A program made the position numbers and the translations under genes. Shown one piece after another: positions 26,830 through 36,183 of a stretch of 64,000 nucleotides of DNA. A model generated the notes under the pieces. That model was not told where the DNA came from. It worked only from the letters and a program-made list of their open reading frames with translations, and did no database searches. The stretch is from an uncultured Oscillospiraceae bacterium (lineage in GTDB: Bacteria; Bacillota; Clostridia; Oscillospirales; Ruminococcaceae). Position 1 is the first letter of the stretch. Each line of letters starts with the position of its first letter. Where the stretch lies: positions 1 through 64,000 of the forward strand of contig UQSL01000001.1 of the NCBI GenBank assembly GCA_900543705.1, written 5' to 3'.

Positions 26830-27243
26830 TCACTCACCTTCCTTTCCGTCTCTGTTGTGAAGCTGCTCAAGCACAGCCTTCATTTTCTCCGGCACCGGAA
26901 GCCCCAGATGCGCAGCGTTTTCAAGCAGTGACACGCCTTCATTGGAGATGTAGAAGAAGATCACCGCCGTCCTCATCACGGAACCGTCCCCGATGACATA
27001 CACATCAAGGACGTTCGCAATGCCGACAAGCAGGAAAATCAAGACCTTGCGGGCGATGCCCTTAAAGCCGACCGCGCTCGAGAGCTTCTTATCGCTGATG
27101 GCGCACATCACGCCCGTGATGTAGTCGATGACCACAAAGGCAATCAGCGCGTACAGCAGGCCGTCATTGCCGCCCAGAAAGTACCCGAGCCACCCGCCCA
27201 CAGCGGTAAAGATGAGCTGAATCGTGTTCCAGAATTCTTTCAT
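26830..27243 (-). CDS. phage holin
   Basis: 137 aa with three or four membrane helices. WLGYFLGGNDGLLYALIAFV, DYITGVM and GFKGIARKVLIFLLVGIAN match the phi-CP1/toxin-secretion holin family. The start at 27243 follows GAGGTATTTGATT. The stop abuts the amidase start, forming a lysis cassette. Confidence 0.92.
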   Translation of the reverse strand: MKEFWNTIQLIFTAVGGWLGYFLGGNDGLLYALIAFVVIDYITGVMCAISDKKLSSAVGFKGIARKVLIFLLVGIANVLDVYVIGDGSVMRTAVIFFYISNEGVSLLENAAHLGLPVPEKMKAVLEQLHNRDGKEGE

Positions 27244-27386
27244 AATCAAATACCTCACTTTCTTTTCTTACATAAAAAGGCTGCCCTCCGTCATTGGAAA
27301 AGCCGCCATAGTTAACAGATCTATATAGACAATTACCGGAGCAAATCCGCCGCCGGTATTTGTGCTTTTTATTCTACAGAATTGAG

Positions 27387-27415
27387 TTGCTATTTCTCCC
27401 GACCAGAGTGATATA
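27387..27415 (+). promoter_or_regulatory. TTGCTA-type promoter for plus-strand moron pair
   Basis: TTGCTA (27387-27392), 17 bases ending AGAGT, GATATA (27410-27415). The only plus-strand member of the four-site set. Confidence 0.6.
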
Positions 27416-27461
27416 TGAGTCACCGCCACTGAAGCGGAATCCACAGAAGGGAGGACAGTCA

Positions 27462-27782
27462 ATGTTTGCAGACAAAGATTTATCAGCCATCGACCGCAGG
27501 TACTTCAAGGTCATTCAGGCCACGGGCTTCGTGGTCACAATCAAATCCAAAAACACCGGCCACATCTGGCACATCCTGATTTACGAGCATCCATACGGCA
27601 CAAGCTGCACCATCATGCACACCCACGGCAACCCGACAGGCTGGCATGAGCACGGCCACGGCAGGAACCTTTCAGACTACATCCGGCAGATTAAGGGCCA
27701 TGACCGTTACCAGCTTCGCAAGAATGCCGCGAAGCGAAACCGCACCGCAACTCACACCGGGGAATGCCCGGCAGTAATTTAA
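27462..27782 (+). CDS. small His-rich conserved phage protein
   Basis: 106 aa, GGGAGG before the ATG. The central part WHILIYEHPYGTSCTIMHTH and WHEHGHGRN is rich in His and recurs in short Clostridial phage/ICE proteins next to SymE-like genes. It runs opposite to the surrounding operons and has its own promoter, so it is a likely lysogeny-expressed moron. Function unknown. Confidence 0.72.
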   Translation: MFADKDLSAIDRRYFKVIQATGFVVTIKSKNTGHIWHILIYEHPYGTSCTIMHTHGNPTGWHEHGHGRNLSDYIRQIKGHDRYQLRKNAAKRNRTATHTGECPAVI

Positions 27783-27794
27783 GGAGGACACCGC

Positions 27795-28112
27795 ATGAAA
27801 ACGAAAAATATCAAGGTCGCATATTCCAGCCGGTATTCCGGCAGCAGCATTTCCACCGTTCCGAAGCTTCAGCTTGAGGGCAAATGGCTCGCGGAGCTTG
27901 GATTTGACATCGGCTCCACCGTGGCGGTCGAATACGAGGAAGGCTCCGTCAGGATCAGAGTCCTGACCGCAGAGGAGCAGGAGGAGAAATCCCGCACCTC
28001 TGCGGAAGCGGAACTCAAACGCAGGCGCTCGGAAATCAGACGCCTTCAGCGTGAAATCGACAGACTTCCAAGAGTCGCTGAGCCTGCGGCAGGCTATCAC
28101 ACCCGGCATTAA
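27795..28112 (+). CDS. SymE-like protein (type I toxin family)
   Basis: 105 aa. VPKLQLEGKWLAELGFDIGS followed by VAVEYEEGSVRI is the SymE AbrB-like fold. A charged helical extension (RRRSEIRRLQREIDRL) follows. AAGGAGG before the ATG. SymE of E. coli is an SOS-induced RNA-cleaving toxin controlled by an antisense RNA. No antisense gene could be proven here, and a regulator role is also possible. Confidence 0.8.
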   Translation: MKTKNIKVAYSSRYSGSSISTVPKLQLEGKWLAELGFDIGSTVAVEYEEGSVRIRVLTAEEQEEKSRTSAEAELKRRRSEIRRLQREIDRLPRVAEPAAGYHTRH

Positions 28113-28132
28113 TCTTTAACCGCAAAAGCACA

Positions 28133-28164
28133 GAGGAGAGCCACCATTATGATGAGCTCTCCTC
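28133..28164. terminator. hairpin between convergent SymE-like and tail genes
   Basis: GAGGAGAGC (28133-28141) pairs perfectly with GCTCTCCTC (28156-28164), overlapping the tail gene 3' end. No T-run, so terminator function is uncertain. Confidence 0.5.
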
Positions 28165-29547
28165 CGTCAGTGTATAAGTGATTTTCATTGTCTTCTCAGC
28201 TGTCTTTTCAATCGTCTCCGACAGGTTGTTGATGGATGCGAGATACGGCGTGAGCAGGTAGGCGTTCCGGTACTCGCTGCCGTAGCTTCCGCCCCACTGG
28301 ATCAGGAAATTCTTGTACTGGAACATCGGCGATGCCGCGTCCTCCAGCCGGACAGCGCCGCCCATCTTTGTGACCTTGTCTGCCTCGTCAATGACAAAAT
28401 CCCACCCCATGATGAGATTGTTCACCACAATCTGATATACCTCGCAGCTCCCGCTTTCACAGAGCGGCTTGAAGGCAGAGGTGAAGCCGAACTCAATCAG
28501 CGTCACGTCCGTCTCATTGTTGGCGTTAATCTTGTAGATCCCCTTTTTGTTATAGGCGACCACATACAGATAGCCGCCGCGCATGACGGATTTGATCGTC
28601 CGCTCCGGGAAGGAGGACGCTTCATCCCTGGTTCCGATGGACTGCAGCTTCGCGTTTGAAAGCGTCCAGGTGTTCTCCGTCAGTTCCAGGGTCTCCTTAT
28701 TGATCTTCACCCTGTACACTGTTGCGCTCCCGGAAGAATTGCCTTTGGATGAAAAGCCGTACCAGTAACCGTCCCCACCGTCAAAGAAATCTCCGAACAC
28801 CGTATAGCCGTCATCCCAGACAAAGGACGATGTCGTCACGCTGTCCTCGCTTAAGATGGTCGTAGTCGTATCGTTCAGCTGCTCGTTGATGCCGAGCGTG
28901 AAGCACGGGATGCGGAGCTTCCTGATAATAACAGCGGAATCCTTGAAGGTGATGGAAGTCATCACCTCTGTGTCAAAGTCATATGCCACGGCGTTGAAGA
29001 ACATCTGCTTCCTTGCGTCCGGCACATCATCAATTCGCAGACTCTTTAACATAAGGAAAGTGGAAGCTGTTGCCACGGAACTGCCAAAGGCGTTCTGCCC
29101 GCCCCAGCAGGACGTAAGCGCCGCCGCAGCTATCGTGCCGTTCCCCTGCGAGGGCGTAAACTCCCAGACGAATTTATAGCCGTTATCCAGAGCCCTGCTT
29201 TCCGTCTGGTTCAGGCTGCCCCGCATCGTGTTCGCTGTGGAATTGACATCATTTGCCGCATACGCCACAGGCAGGTTATTTGTCGGCGGATAGATGTTGT
29301 CCGTGCTTTCCGTCAGCGCTTTTGAGAAAAGCAGGATGCCGCCGATCAGGTGAGGGCAGATCGGCAGCATCGTTTTCTGCCACTCGACCGGGCTTAATGT
29401 CTCCCCGGCGTTGTAAAACGTGCCGAAGGGGTTATAGGTGAAAATGTCGTTCAGAGCCTCCGTGATCATGTTTTCTTCCGTGACCGTCTCGATATCTCCG
29501 GTCGTGGAATCCGTAAGCTCAATGGTCATTGTCCCTTTTAATTTCAT
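28147..29547 (-). CDS. phage distal tail/baseplate protein
   Basis: 466 aa from the ATG at 29547 (GGGAGG upstream, ATGA overlap with the previous stop). MTIELTDSTTGDIETVTEENM at the N-terminus and the position directly after the tail endopeptidase-like gene suggest a tail-tip or receptor-binding component. Rich in Thr, Ser and aromatic residues, no catalytic motif seen. Exact role unproven. Confidence 0.7.
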   Translation of the reverse strand: MKLKGTMTIELTDSTTGDIETVTEENMITEALNDIFTYNPFGTFYNAGETLSPVEWQKTMLPICPHLIGGILLFSKALTESTDNIYPPTNNLPVAYAANDVNSTANTMRGSLNQTESRALDNGYKFVWEFTPSQGNGTIAAAALTSCWGGQNAFGSSVATASTFLMLKSLRIDDVPDARKQMFFNAVAYDFDTEVMTSITFKDSAVIIRKLRIPCFTLGINEQLNDTTTTILSEDSVTTSSFVWDDGYTVFGDFFDGGDGYWYGFSSKGNSSGSATVYRVKINKETLELTENTWTLSNAKLQSIGTRDEASSFPERTIKSVMRGGYLYVVAYNKKGIYKINANNETDVTLIEFGFTSAFKPLCESGSCEVYQIVVNNLIMGWDFVIDEADKVTKMGGAVRLEDAASPMFQYKNFLIQWGGSYGSEYRNAYLLTPYLASINNLSETIEKTAEKTMKITYTLTEESSS

Positions 29548-31448
29548 GCTGTACCTCCCGTTTCTGTAATAATTCCGAATGCTCCGACCTTGATCATCGT
29601 GATGGAATCGCCCCAGTAATAGTTGACTACCCACTTGATTTCTTTCTCAATGGTCTCGGTAAACGCCACCGGCTTCGCAAGACCGGAGAGCCTTACCCTG
29701 CTGATGTTCTCGGCAATCTCGAGCTTGCCGTCCCAGGCTTCTTTTGCCGCCATCGACTGGCCGCTGATAGAAGCGATGATATCGCCGATCTCAATCGTCC
29801 CCGTGCCGCCCGTCATCCGCAGATAAACATTGAAGGTATTCGTATAATTGGCGATGACATCCTCAAGCGGATAGTAAAGGCTCAGGATGTGTTTCCCGGA
29901 ATGCCAGGTTTCCACGGGCGTGGGCATCATCAGCTTCGAGTCGTTGAATTCATAGGTGACTATTGCTTCTGCCTGTCCGTCGGTTTCAATCGTCACGGGG
30001 AGCGTGACCTCAATCACCGTTTCTGATGTGGACGAGCCGCCGGAATCCGTTCCGGAGCTGCCTGTGTCCGATGTGGACGAGCCAGAACTTTCACTGCCAG
30101 GCTCTGTATTTTCCTCAACCGTATCCGTCACAGGCAGTGCTGGGATTGTGACATTCCCAGTCGCCGTACCCGCCAGCGTCACCTTATCCGCAACAGCGTT
30201 CACCATGACCTGTGCGAAGAACTGTGCGTGGTTTGCCTCGGATGTGGCGAACTGGATGCTGATGATCTTGGAATCCGTCTCTGTGATGGTAAAAGCCGAA
30301 GCATTTGTAAAGGTATGGATTCCGATTTTGCCCTGCTCAATCTGATTCAAAAGCCCAGAGATGTTCTTGTCATTCTTGCTTTTCGCCTGCGCGAGCCTTG
30401 GATTCTTGCCGACACACTTGAATTTCTCCCTGCCGCCGATCTTTATCTCCATCGAAGTGATGGCGGACAGCTGTCCGGAGTCCGCCTGGCCGCCGGAGAA
30501 CGCAAGCACGTCCCCAAGATCGAGAGCTGGATTGCCGATAGTCTCGGAGTCAAACGGCAGGTACTTTATGACGGCGATATCATTTAGGATGTTCCTGCAG
30601 ATTTCCTCACAGGTCTCCACCAGTCCGAACTGCAGCAGAGGATTGACACCGAGGTTCATCGTCAGGGCGTCATCCGGTTCAAGCGCATAATATTCAGCTG
30701 TTTCCGTCCGCTTGTTTGTGGAGCTTACCGCGGTGTATCTCGTGATAAAATCAGAGAAGCTCGATGAGAACCGATGCCGAGAGCCATAAGTCTGCACCGC
30801 CGTCATGCCGTATTTGCGAAGCTCCAGCTTGCCTTCCCGGTTGATAACAAAAAAGCCTGCAAGGATCTGCCCGATGTAGTAGAGCACGTCCCTGTAGGTT
30901 TCGATGTCGTTTTCTGTATATATCGAAAAGGTCTGAGCGCCGTTCGTCATCGCCTCGATTTCTTCCTCGCTCTGTGCCATCTCCACGGAGCAGGCCTTGC
31001 AGCATAAGGCAATGAAGTCATAGGGCTTTCCAATGGTCTCAAAGCCATTGAAGCTTTTCTCGAAGCGGAGCATATAATCGTAGGCTTTCAGTTCCAGGCA
31101 GTGGGCTGTCCGGTTTGCCTCGCTGACCTCAAAAATCCCCATCGGCACCTCCTCATAGGTTCCGTCAGAAAGCCGAAGATGATAAAAAAGCTCAACCAGA
31201 GCGTCCTCAAGGGTGTATCGGTCGATATCTGAGAAAAGCGAGATTCCCATCTCGGCGGCATACACAGTGCCCAATTCAATCTCTGTATTTCCGCAGCACT
31301 GGGATGAAATGTATCCGCTGCCTTTTACGATATCCTTCGGGCCAAACTCATAGACCGCGCCGCCCGTGGTCGTAATCCTGCCAGTCCAGTAATATCTGCG
31401 TGTATTCAGTTTAATTGCCGTCAGAAACGCATCGCTCACCGGATACAT
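29544..31448 (-). CDS. phage tail protein (Dit/Tal-like, minor structural)
   Basis: 634 aa from the ATG at 31448 (AGGAGG 8 bases upstream). The N-terminal half resembles tail-associated baseplate proteins (RRYYWTGRITT, YVISSQ-like CCGNTEIELG). A Ser/Gly/Thr-rich low-complexity linker occurs around residue 430, then a C-terminal carbohydrate-binding-like beta region. Probably forms the tail tip that contacts the host surface. Confidence 0.75.
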   Translation of the reverse strand: MYPVSDAFLTAIKLNTRRYYWTGRITTTGGAVYEFGPKDIVKGSGYISSQCCGNTEIELGTVYAAEMGISLFSDIDRYTLEDALVELFYHLRLSDGTYEEVPMGIFEVSEANRTAHCLELKAYDYMLRFEKSFNGFETIGKPYDFIALCCKACSVEMAQSEEEIEAMTNGAQTFSIYTENDIETYRDVLYYIGQILAGFFVINREGKLELRKYGMTAVQTYGSRHRFSSSFSDFITRYTAVSSTNKRTETAEYYALEPDDALTMNLGVNPLLQFGLVETCEEICRNILNDIAVIKYLPFDSETIGNPALDLGDVLAFSGGQADSGQLSAITSMEIKIGGREKFKCVGKNPRLAQAKSKNDKNISGLLNQIEQGKIGIHTFTNASAFTITETDSKIISIQFATSEANHAQFFAQVMVNAVADKVTLAGTATGNVTIPALPVTDTVEENTEPGSESSGSSTSDTGSSGTDSGGSSTSETVIEVTLPVTIETDGQAEAIVTYEFNDSKLMMPTPVETWHSGKHILSLYYPLEDVIANYTNTFNVYLRMTGGTGTIEIGDIIASISGQSMAAKEAWDGKLEIAENISRVRLSGLAKPVAFTETIEKEIKWVVNYYWGDSITMIKVGAFGIITETGGTA

Positions 31449-31526
31449 CCACGCCGCCTCCTTTCCCGAAGATGCCAAAAAGCATTCTGTCACGATTGTT
31501 ATACAATTTTCGTGACAAAACTTTAT

Positions 31527-31889
31527 TTAAAACTCTTTCAGCGTAAAACTCACCGTCCACAGCCCGTTCTTCGAGGTGTCCTTTACCAGCGATGCCTTGA
31601 AGCCGTCGATATACATCTCGGTATTCTTCGCCGTCAGGGTCTGCGTATCAAAGTAATCCACGCTGATTTTATCCTGCTGTTTAAATCCCGTCAGCAATTT
31701 CAGCCACTTCGCTGACACGGAGAACGTGACCGGTATGCTCACGACGCCGAGCCGCACGACATCCCTCTGCATGGTTCCGGCTTCGGTCTCGCCGCCGGAG
31801 TCCGCCTCGACATCGTCCATCTGCACCTCGTAGGAATCCGGGAGGGGCAATGCCGTGCCGTCAAATGTCAGATACTGTACATATGCCAT
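31527..31889 (-). CDS. phage distal tail component
   Basis: 120 aa. YLTFDGTALPLPDSYEVQMD and the C-terminal WTVSFTLKEF are typical of a small protein encoded between tape measure and baseplate genes in Firmicute siphophages. The ATG at 31889 overlaps the tape-measure stop and has GGGAGG upstream. Likely structural. Confidence 0.72.
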   Translation of the reverse strand: MAYVQYLTFDGTALPLPDSYEVQMDDVEADSGGETEAGTMQRDVVRLGVVSIPVTFSVSAKWLKLLTGFKQQDKISVDYFDTQTLTAKNTEMYIDGFKASLVKDTSKNGLWTVSFTLKEF

Positions 31890-31891
31890 AA

Positions 31892-34663
31892 TCATCGCCC
31901 TCCCGATCTTAGATTCTGCCTGGTCTGCGCCGTCACAACCATTTCGTCAAGGAGAGTACCGCCCACATACACAGGAATTACAATATCCCCGCTCTGCCCG
32001 GAGAAACTTTTAAGCGCGTCCGCCACAGCCGTTCCGATACCGGAGACAAGCGAGGAGGAGTCGCTTTCAGTGTAGGCGCTGCCATAGCCGCCTGCCACTG
32101 CGCCGACCCTAGGCATAATCACCATGTCAGAGGCGGTATTTTCGATTGCTTTCTGTACCAGACTGCGGCTCTGCTCGATGCCTTTCGCTAGTCCCGCCAT
32201 AAAGTCCGGCATCCAACTCTCGTAATCTGTAAGCGGTCCCTCATCCGGGACGGAGAAATGCAGCACGGAACGGATTTTCTCAGCTACCGAGTTTACAGCA
32301 TCGCCGACTGCCGAAATGCAGGAGCGGATGCCGTTTACAATGCCCATGATGATATCCTTGCCCCATTGAAGCGCCCGTGAAGGCAGGCTCGTGATAAAGG
32401 AAATCGCGCTGTTGAAACCGTCCTTTATGGAGCCTACGATATTCCCCATCGTGCCCTTGATGCCGGACCAGATGTTATTAAACACCTTGCTGACCGTATT
32501 CTTTATGGTTGAAAGTACCGAGGAGAACACGCCGCTGATAGTATTCCAAATGTTTCCGATGGTCGTCTTGATGGCAGTCATCACCGAGGTCACTGTATTT
32601 TTAATGCCGTTCCACGCGCCCGTCAGGAAGGTGGAAATGGCGGTCACAACAGTCGTAAATGTCGTGCTGATAGCATTCCATATCGTAGTAAAAAACGAGG
32701 ATATCGCATTCCACGCCGTCTGCGCGGCAGTGCTGATTGCCATCCATGCCGATGTCAGGAAATTCGATATCGCCGTCACAACGGTCGTGAAGATGTTCTT
32801 GATTCCGTCCCACAGCCCGGAGAAAAAGTCCATGATGCCGTTCCAGATATTCTGCGCTGCAGCGGAGATTGCGTTCCAAGTCGTCACGAAGAAGTCCTTG
32901 ATGGCATTCCATACCGTGACAGCGACCTCTTTGATATTTTCCCAGAGGTTTATCCAAAACTGCCGGAATTCCTCATTCGTGTTCCAGAGATAAATAAACG
33001 CTGCCACCAGCGCGGCAATCGCCGCGATAATCAGCACAATCGGGTTTGCAAGCATTGTGGCATTAAGCGCCGCGAAGGCTGTCTGCACGGTCTTTATCAC
33101 ACCCGCCAGCTTCGGAATCACCATCATAATCGTGCCGACCGCCGAGATCACTTTACCTACTATAATCAGCAGCGGACCGGCCACGGCAACAATGCCGCCG
33201 ATGACAAGGATTACCTTCTGCACCATCGGATTGAGGTTCGTGAAAGCATCAACGACAGCCGTCACCTTCTCGACAAGGCTCGTCAGGAAGGGGATCACAT
33301 AATCGAACAGCTTTATCGCAAGCGACTCCAAAGCGCCGCCCAGCTGTTCAACCTTTGCCTGCAGGTTGTCCTGCATGACAGAGGCGGTCTCACTTGCCAC
33401 ACCGGAGCAGTTGTTCATGGACTCCGAGAGGGCGTTGTACTCGTCCTCGGTCAGGTTCAGCAAAGATAAAAGGCCGCTCATGCCTTCCTTCCCGGCAAGA
33501 GCGGTCGCGTAATATGCCTTCTGGTCATCGGTCAAGCCCGAGAAAGATGTCCTCATGATGCCGATGATTTCATTCAGCGACTTAAAGGAGCCGTCGCTGT
33601 TCGTGATGTTGATGTTCAAATCCTCCATCGCGGAAGCTACCGTGGAGGATGGCTTGGCCATGTTGGCAAGCACAGTTCTAAGCGATGTACCAGCTTGGGA
33701 ACCCTTGATGCCTGCCATCGACATAGCGGAAAGCGCCGTAGTCACATCCTGAATCGACAGCCCCATCGACTGCGCGAGCGGAGCGATGTATTTGTAGGAA
33801 TCGCCAAGGTCATTGATTCCGATGGTGCCGGAATTCGCTGCCTGCGTCATAAGGTCTGCGACTGTCGCAGAGTCCGATGCCGCAAGGCCGAAGCCCGTGA
33901 TGGCGTCCGCCACGATGGTTGCGACTGAGCCAAGATTTTCGCCGGAAGCTGCCGTAGCGTCCAGGACGCCGCCCATGCCATCAATGATCTGCTCCGTAGA
34001 CCAGCCTGCCTTTGCCATTTCTGTCATGGCGTCTGCCACTTCCTGCGAGGAAAACGAGGTGGATGCGCCAAGGTCGATGGCCTTTTCCCTCAGCCGGTCA
34101 AAGTCAGAGCCGGTCGCGCCGGTGATGGCCTTGACCTGTGACATCCCGGCTTCAAAGTCAGATGCGACCTTAAGCCCTGCCACGCCGATTCCCGTCACTG
34201 CAGCGGACACAGGCAGGATTGCCTTGCCGACACCTGTGATCTTGTTTCCGACCTCCTGAAACTTCGTCCCGGTCGCGGATATTTTCTGCAAGGCTGTAGC
34301 GGACTGATTTGCCTGTTCCTCAAGCCGCTTTAATTCCTGCTCAGTCTCTATGATTTCCCTCTGCAGGGCATTGTACTGATCCTGCGAGATGTCGCCGTTC
34401 GCAAGGGCGGTATTCGCCTGTTCGGCAGCGGTCTTTAAGGTCGCCAACTTCTTCTTTGTCTCCTCGACAGCAGAGCCGAGGAGCTTGTGCTTCTGCGCCA
34501 GAAGCTCCGTGTTGCCGGGGTCGAGTTTCAGCAGTTTGTTGACATCTTTCAGCTGAGCCTGCGTATTTCGTATTTCGGTGTTGACGCCTTTAAGGGCGGT
34601 CTGCAGTTTGGTGGTATCGCCGCCGATCTCAACGGTAATTCCCTTTATTCTGTTGTAAGCCAC
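31892..34663 (-). CDS. tail tape measure protein
   Basis: 923 aa. N-terminal coiled coil (about 1-140), a PhageMin_Tail region with Gly/Ala-rich segments, hydrophobic helices near residues 480-570, then degenerate repeats of the form W-N-A-I-x-x-F-F (about 570-730). Length sets tail length, so roughly 130-140 nm by the usual 1.5 Angstrom per residue rule. Preceded by two tail-chaperone genes. Confidence 0.92.
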   Translation of the reverse strand: MAYNRIKGITVEIGGDTTKLQTALKGVNTEIRNTQAQLKDVNKLLKLDPGNTELLAQKHKLLGSAVEETKKKLATLKTAAEQANTALANGDISQDQYNALQREIIETEQELKRLEEQANQSATALQKISATGTKFQEVGNKITGVGKAILPVSAAVTGIGVAGLKVASDFEAGMSQVKAITGATGSDFDRLREKAIDLGASTSFSSQEVADAMTEMAKAGWSTEQIIDGMGGVLDATAASGENLGSVATIVADAITGFGLAASDSATVADLMTQAANSGTIGINDLGDSYKYIAPLAQSMGLSIQDVTTALSAMSMAGIKGSQAGTSLRTVLANMAKPSSTVASAMEDLNINITNSDGSFKSLNEIIGIMRTSFSGLTDDQKAYYATALAGKEGMSGLLSLLNLTEDEYNALSESMNNCSGVASETASVMQDNLQAKVEQLGGALESLAIKLFDYVIPFLTSLVEKVTAVVDAFTNLNPMVQKVILVIGGIVAVAGPLLIIVGKVISAVGTIMMVIPKLAGVIKTVQTAFAALNATMLANPIVLIIAAIAALVAAFIYLWNTNEEFRQFWINLWENIKEVAVTVWNAIKDFFVTTWNAISAAAQNIWNGIMDFFSGLWDGIKNIFTTVVTAISNFLTSAWMAISTAAQTAWNAISSFFTTIWNAISTTFTTVVTAISTFLTGAWNGIKNTVTSVMTAIKTTIGNIWNTISGVFSSVLSTIKNTVSKVFNNIWSGIKGTMGNIVGSIKDGFNSAISFITSLPSRALQWGKDIIMGIVNGIRSCISAVGDAVNSVAEKIRSVLHFSVPDEGPLTDYESWMPDFMAGLAKGIEQSRSLVQKAIENTASDMVIMPRVGAVAGGYGSAYTESDSSSLVSGIGTAVADALKSFSGQSGDIVIPVYVGGTLLDEMVVTAQTRQNLRSGGR

Positions 34664-34699
34664 GATATCACTTCCTTTCTCAAAAAATCAGAATCTGTC

Positions 34700-34867
34700 C
34701 TACCAGCGGTCGAAATCCTCCTGAGTAGCAATCTCGCAATACCCGTCATATTCATCATTGCGGCTCTCGATAAACAGCTCGTTTACCATGCCGATGGTGA
34801 GCAAATCAAGATCCCGAAGCGAGAGCCCCAGCTGCACGCAGCGGAGCAGAAACAGCGGCGTTGTCAT
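34700..34867 (-). CDS. second tail assembly chaperone-like small protein
   Basis: 55 aa: MTTPLFLLRCVQLGLSLRDL, then TIGMVNELFIE and ATQEDFDRW, ending TAG. Its ATG overlaps the stop of the first chaperone gene (ATGA). This small gene occupies the lambda G/GT position just upstream of the tape measure, here expressed by coupling rather than frameshifting. Confidence 0.78.
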   Translation of the reverse strand: MTTPLFLLRCVQLGLSLRDLDLLTIGMVNELFIESRNDEYDGYCEIATQEDFDRW

Positions 34868-35244
34868 TTCTCTGTCAGTCGGGCGAAGTTTTTTTTAGCG
34901 GAGGCATCGGTCTGGAGGTTGAGTCCCCAGAGCTCAATCAGCTTCGGCAGCACCTGATAGATGGAAAACGTGCTGAATTCATCCAGCCATTCCTCCGGGG
35001 TATCCGGCACACCTGCCGGGTCTGCGTGCTTTGCCATGACGTAGGCGATATTTTCAAACATCTCCAGGGAGAACATGTCAAGGTTCGAGTTTTCCTCATT
35101 GCCCGTGCCGACCGCCTTCTCCAGAGAGCGCAGGTCTTTATAAATGTCCCTGTGAAACTGCATCCTGTAAATTCGCGGAATGGCGGCAGAGGCCTTGAAA
35201 GCCAGCTGCCGTCCGTCAATTTCGATATTTTGCTTCATGCTCAT
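34864..35244 (-). CDS. tail assembly chaperone
   Basis: 126 aa between major tail protein and tape measure genes, the conserved place for gpG-like chaperones. Helical and charged: IPRIYRMQFHRDIYKDL, EMFENIAYVMAKHAD, EEWLDEFSTFSIYQVLP. GGGGTGA precedes the ATG. It helps polymerise the tail tube around the tape measure. Confidence 0.8.
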   Translation of the reverse strand: MSMKQNIEIDGRQLAFKASAAIPRIYRMQFHRDIYKDLRSLEKAVGTGNEENSNLDMFSLEMFENIAYVMAKHADPAGVPDTPEEWLDEFSTFSIYQVLPKLIELWGLNLQTDASAKKNFARLTEK

Positions 35245-35250
35245 CGCTTA

Positions 35251-35850
35251 TCACCCCTGTCCTTCCTCGGATACCATCGAAGCCTCCGCGTTCGGCATGT
35301 AGACTGACTTGTACCAGTCCTGATAAACCGTATCGGTCGTGTCATCCCCGGTCTTTGCCTTTACATAGCCGTTTGCCATAGGCGTTGCTTTGAGCGTCAG
35401 CATCTCGGTCTGAACCTCGGTTTCCTCCTCATTTGTCTTGGAAGAGATGCCCGGTCGGCTTGCCGCGCAGTTATAAAGCACGTGACGGATTTTCCTGATA
35501 TCGCCGTCAAACTCAAAGAGCAGGGCAAAGTTTGCCGTTTCCACGTTCGAGTTTTCAAGAAGGACGCTGTTTGTGTCAAGCTCCTCCTTCAGTACATCCG
35601 TGCGGAAAGATTCTGGCACCATCGCAAGCTCCAGATCGCCGTCATATCCCATGTTGTTGCTGATAATGTAATAGGCATAGCCGTCAGCGTAAAAATTGCT
35701 CAGCTCGCCGTTTGCGTCAAGAGAGATTGATACCGCGCCGGGCATCGCAACAGGCGTCCCGAAGGTCACCGTGCCGTCCTCGGCTATTTCCTGCAGCGCG
35801 TAATGCACGTTGCAGATATTGAATTTTACCTTATTCTTCTTCGCTGCCAT
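35251..35850 (-). CDS. major tail tube protein
   Basis: 199 aa, phi13-type major tail protein: VHYALQEIAEDGTVTFGTPV and GAVSISLDANGELSNFYADG are characteristic, with a C-terminal variable tail. Its N-terminus overlaps the preceding tail-completion gene. It polymerises into the non-contractile tail tube. Confidence 0.88.
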   Translation of the reverse strand: MAAKKNKVKFNICNVHYALQEIAEDGTVTFGTPVAMPGAVSISLDANGELSNFYADGYAYYIISNNMGYDGDLELAMVPESFRTDVLKEELDTNSVLLENSNVETANFALLFEFDGDIRKIRHVLYNCAASRPGISSKTNEEETEVQTEMLTLKATPMANGYVKAKTGDDTTDTVYQDWYKSVYMPNAEASMVSEEGQG

Positions 35851-36172
35851 CGCAGATTACCTCCATGTCAAATGTGTATAAGACCTCGTAGAGCTTCTCC
35901 GACTCTATCCAGGTCTCTGTCTTGTTGTAGAAAACGCGATGGGAATCCAAGGCATTTTCCAGTTTCAGTTCTGTCTTTGGGCTTTTTAAGTCCGTGTACA
36001 GTTCGATATGCACGCCGCTTATCTTGTGATATACATAGCCGTCAGCAGAGAAGTTGTTGCTGTCCGGCGTCAGGTAGCATATAAACGGCGGCTTCGGAGA
36101 TTCGCCTTCGGCAAAGTGGTCGTAGGCGAAGGGAATGCCTGTCTCCGTCAGGATTTTTATAATCTCGTCCAT
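35831..36172 (-). CDS. tail completion/terminator protein
   Basis: 113 aa from the ATG at 36172 (AGGAGG 5 bases upstream). FAYDHFAEGESPKPPFICYL and YHKISGVHIELYTD match the small proteins between HK97-gp10 and major tail genes, which cap the tail end that joins the head. Confidence 0.8.
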   Translation of the reverse strand: MDEIIKILTETGIPFAYDHFAEGESPKPPFICYLTPDSNNFSADGYVYHKISGVHIELYTDLKSPKTELKLENALDSHRVFYNKTETWIESEKLYEVLYTFDMEVICDGSEEE

Positions 36173-36183
36173 GCCTGCCTCCT

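Noticed and set aside
27268..27462. Minus-strand frame between holin and plus-strand moron
   Set aside because: Starts at TTG without a ribosome site and covers the promoter of the plus-strand pair.
32500..33000. Repetitive sequence in the tail gene, considered as a CRISPR-like array
   Set aside because: It is the degenerate W-N-A-I-type coding repeat of the tape measure protein, with no identical repeats or unique spacers.
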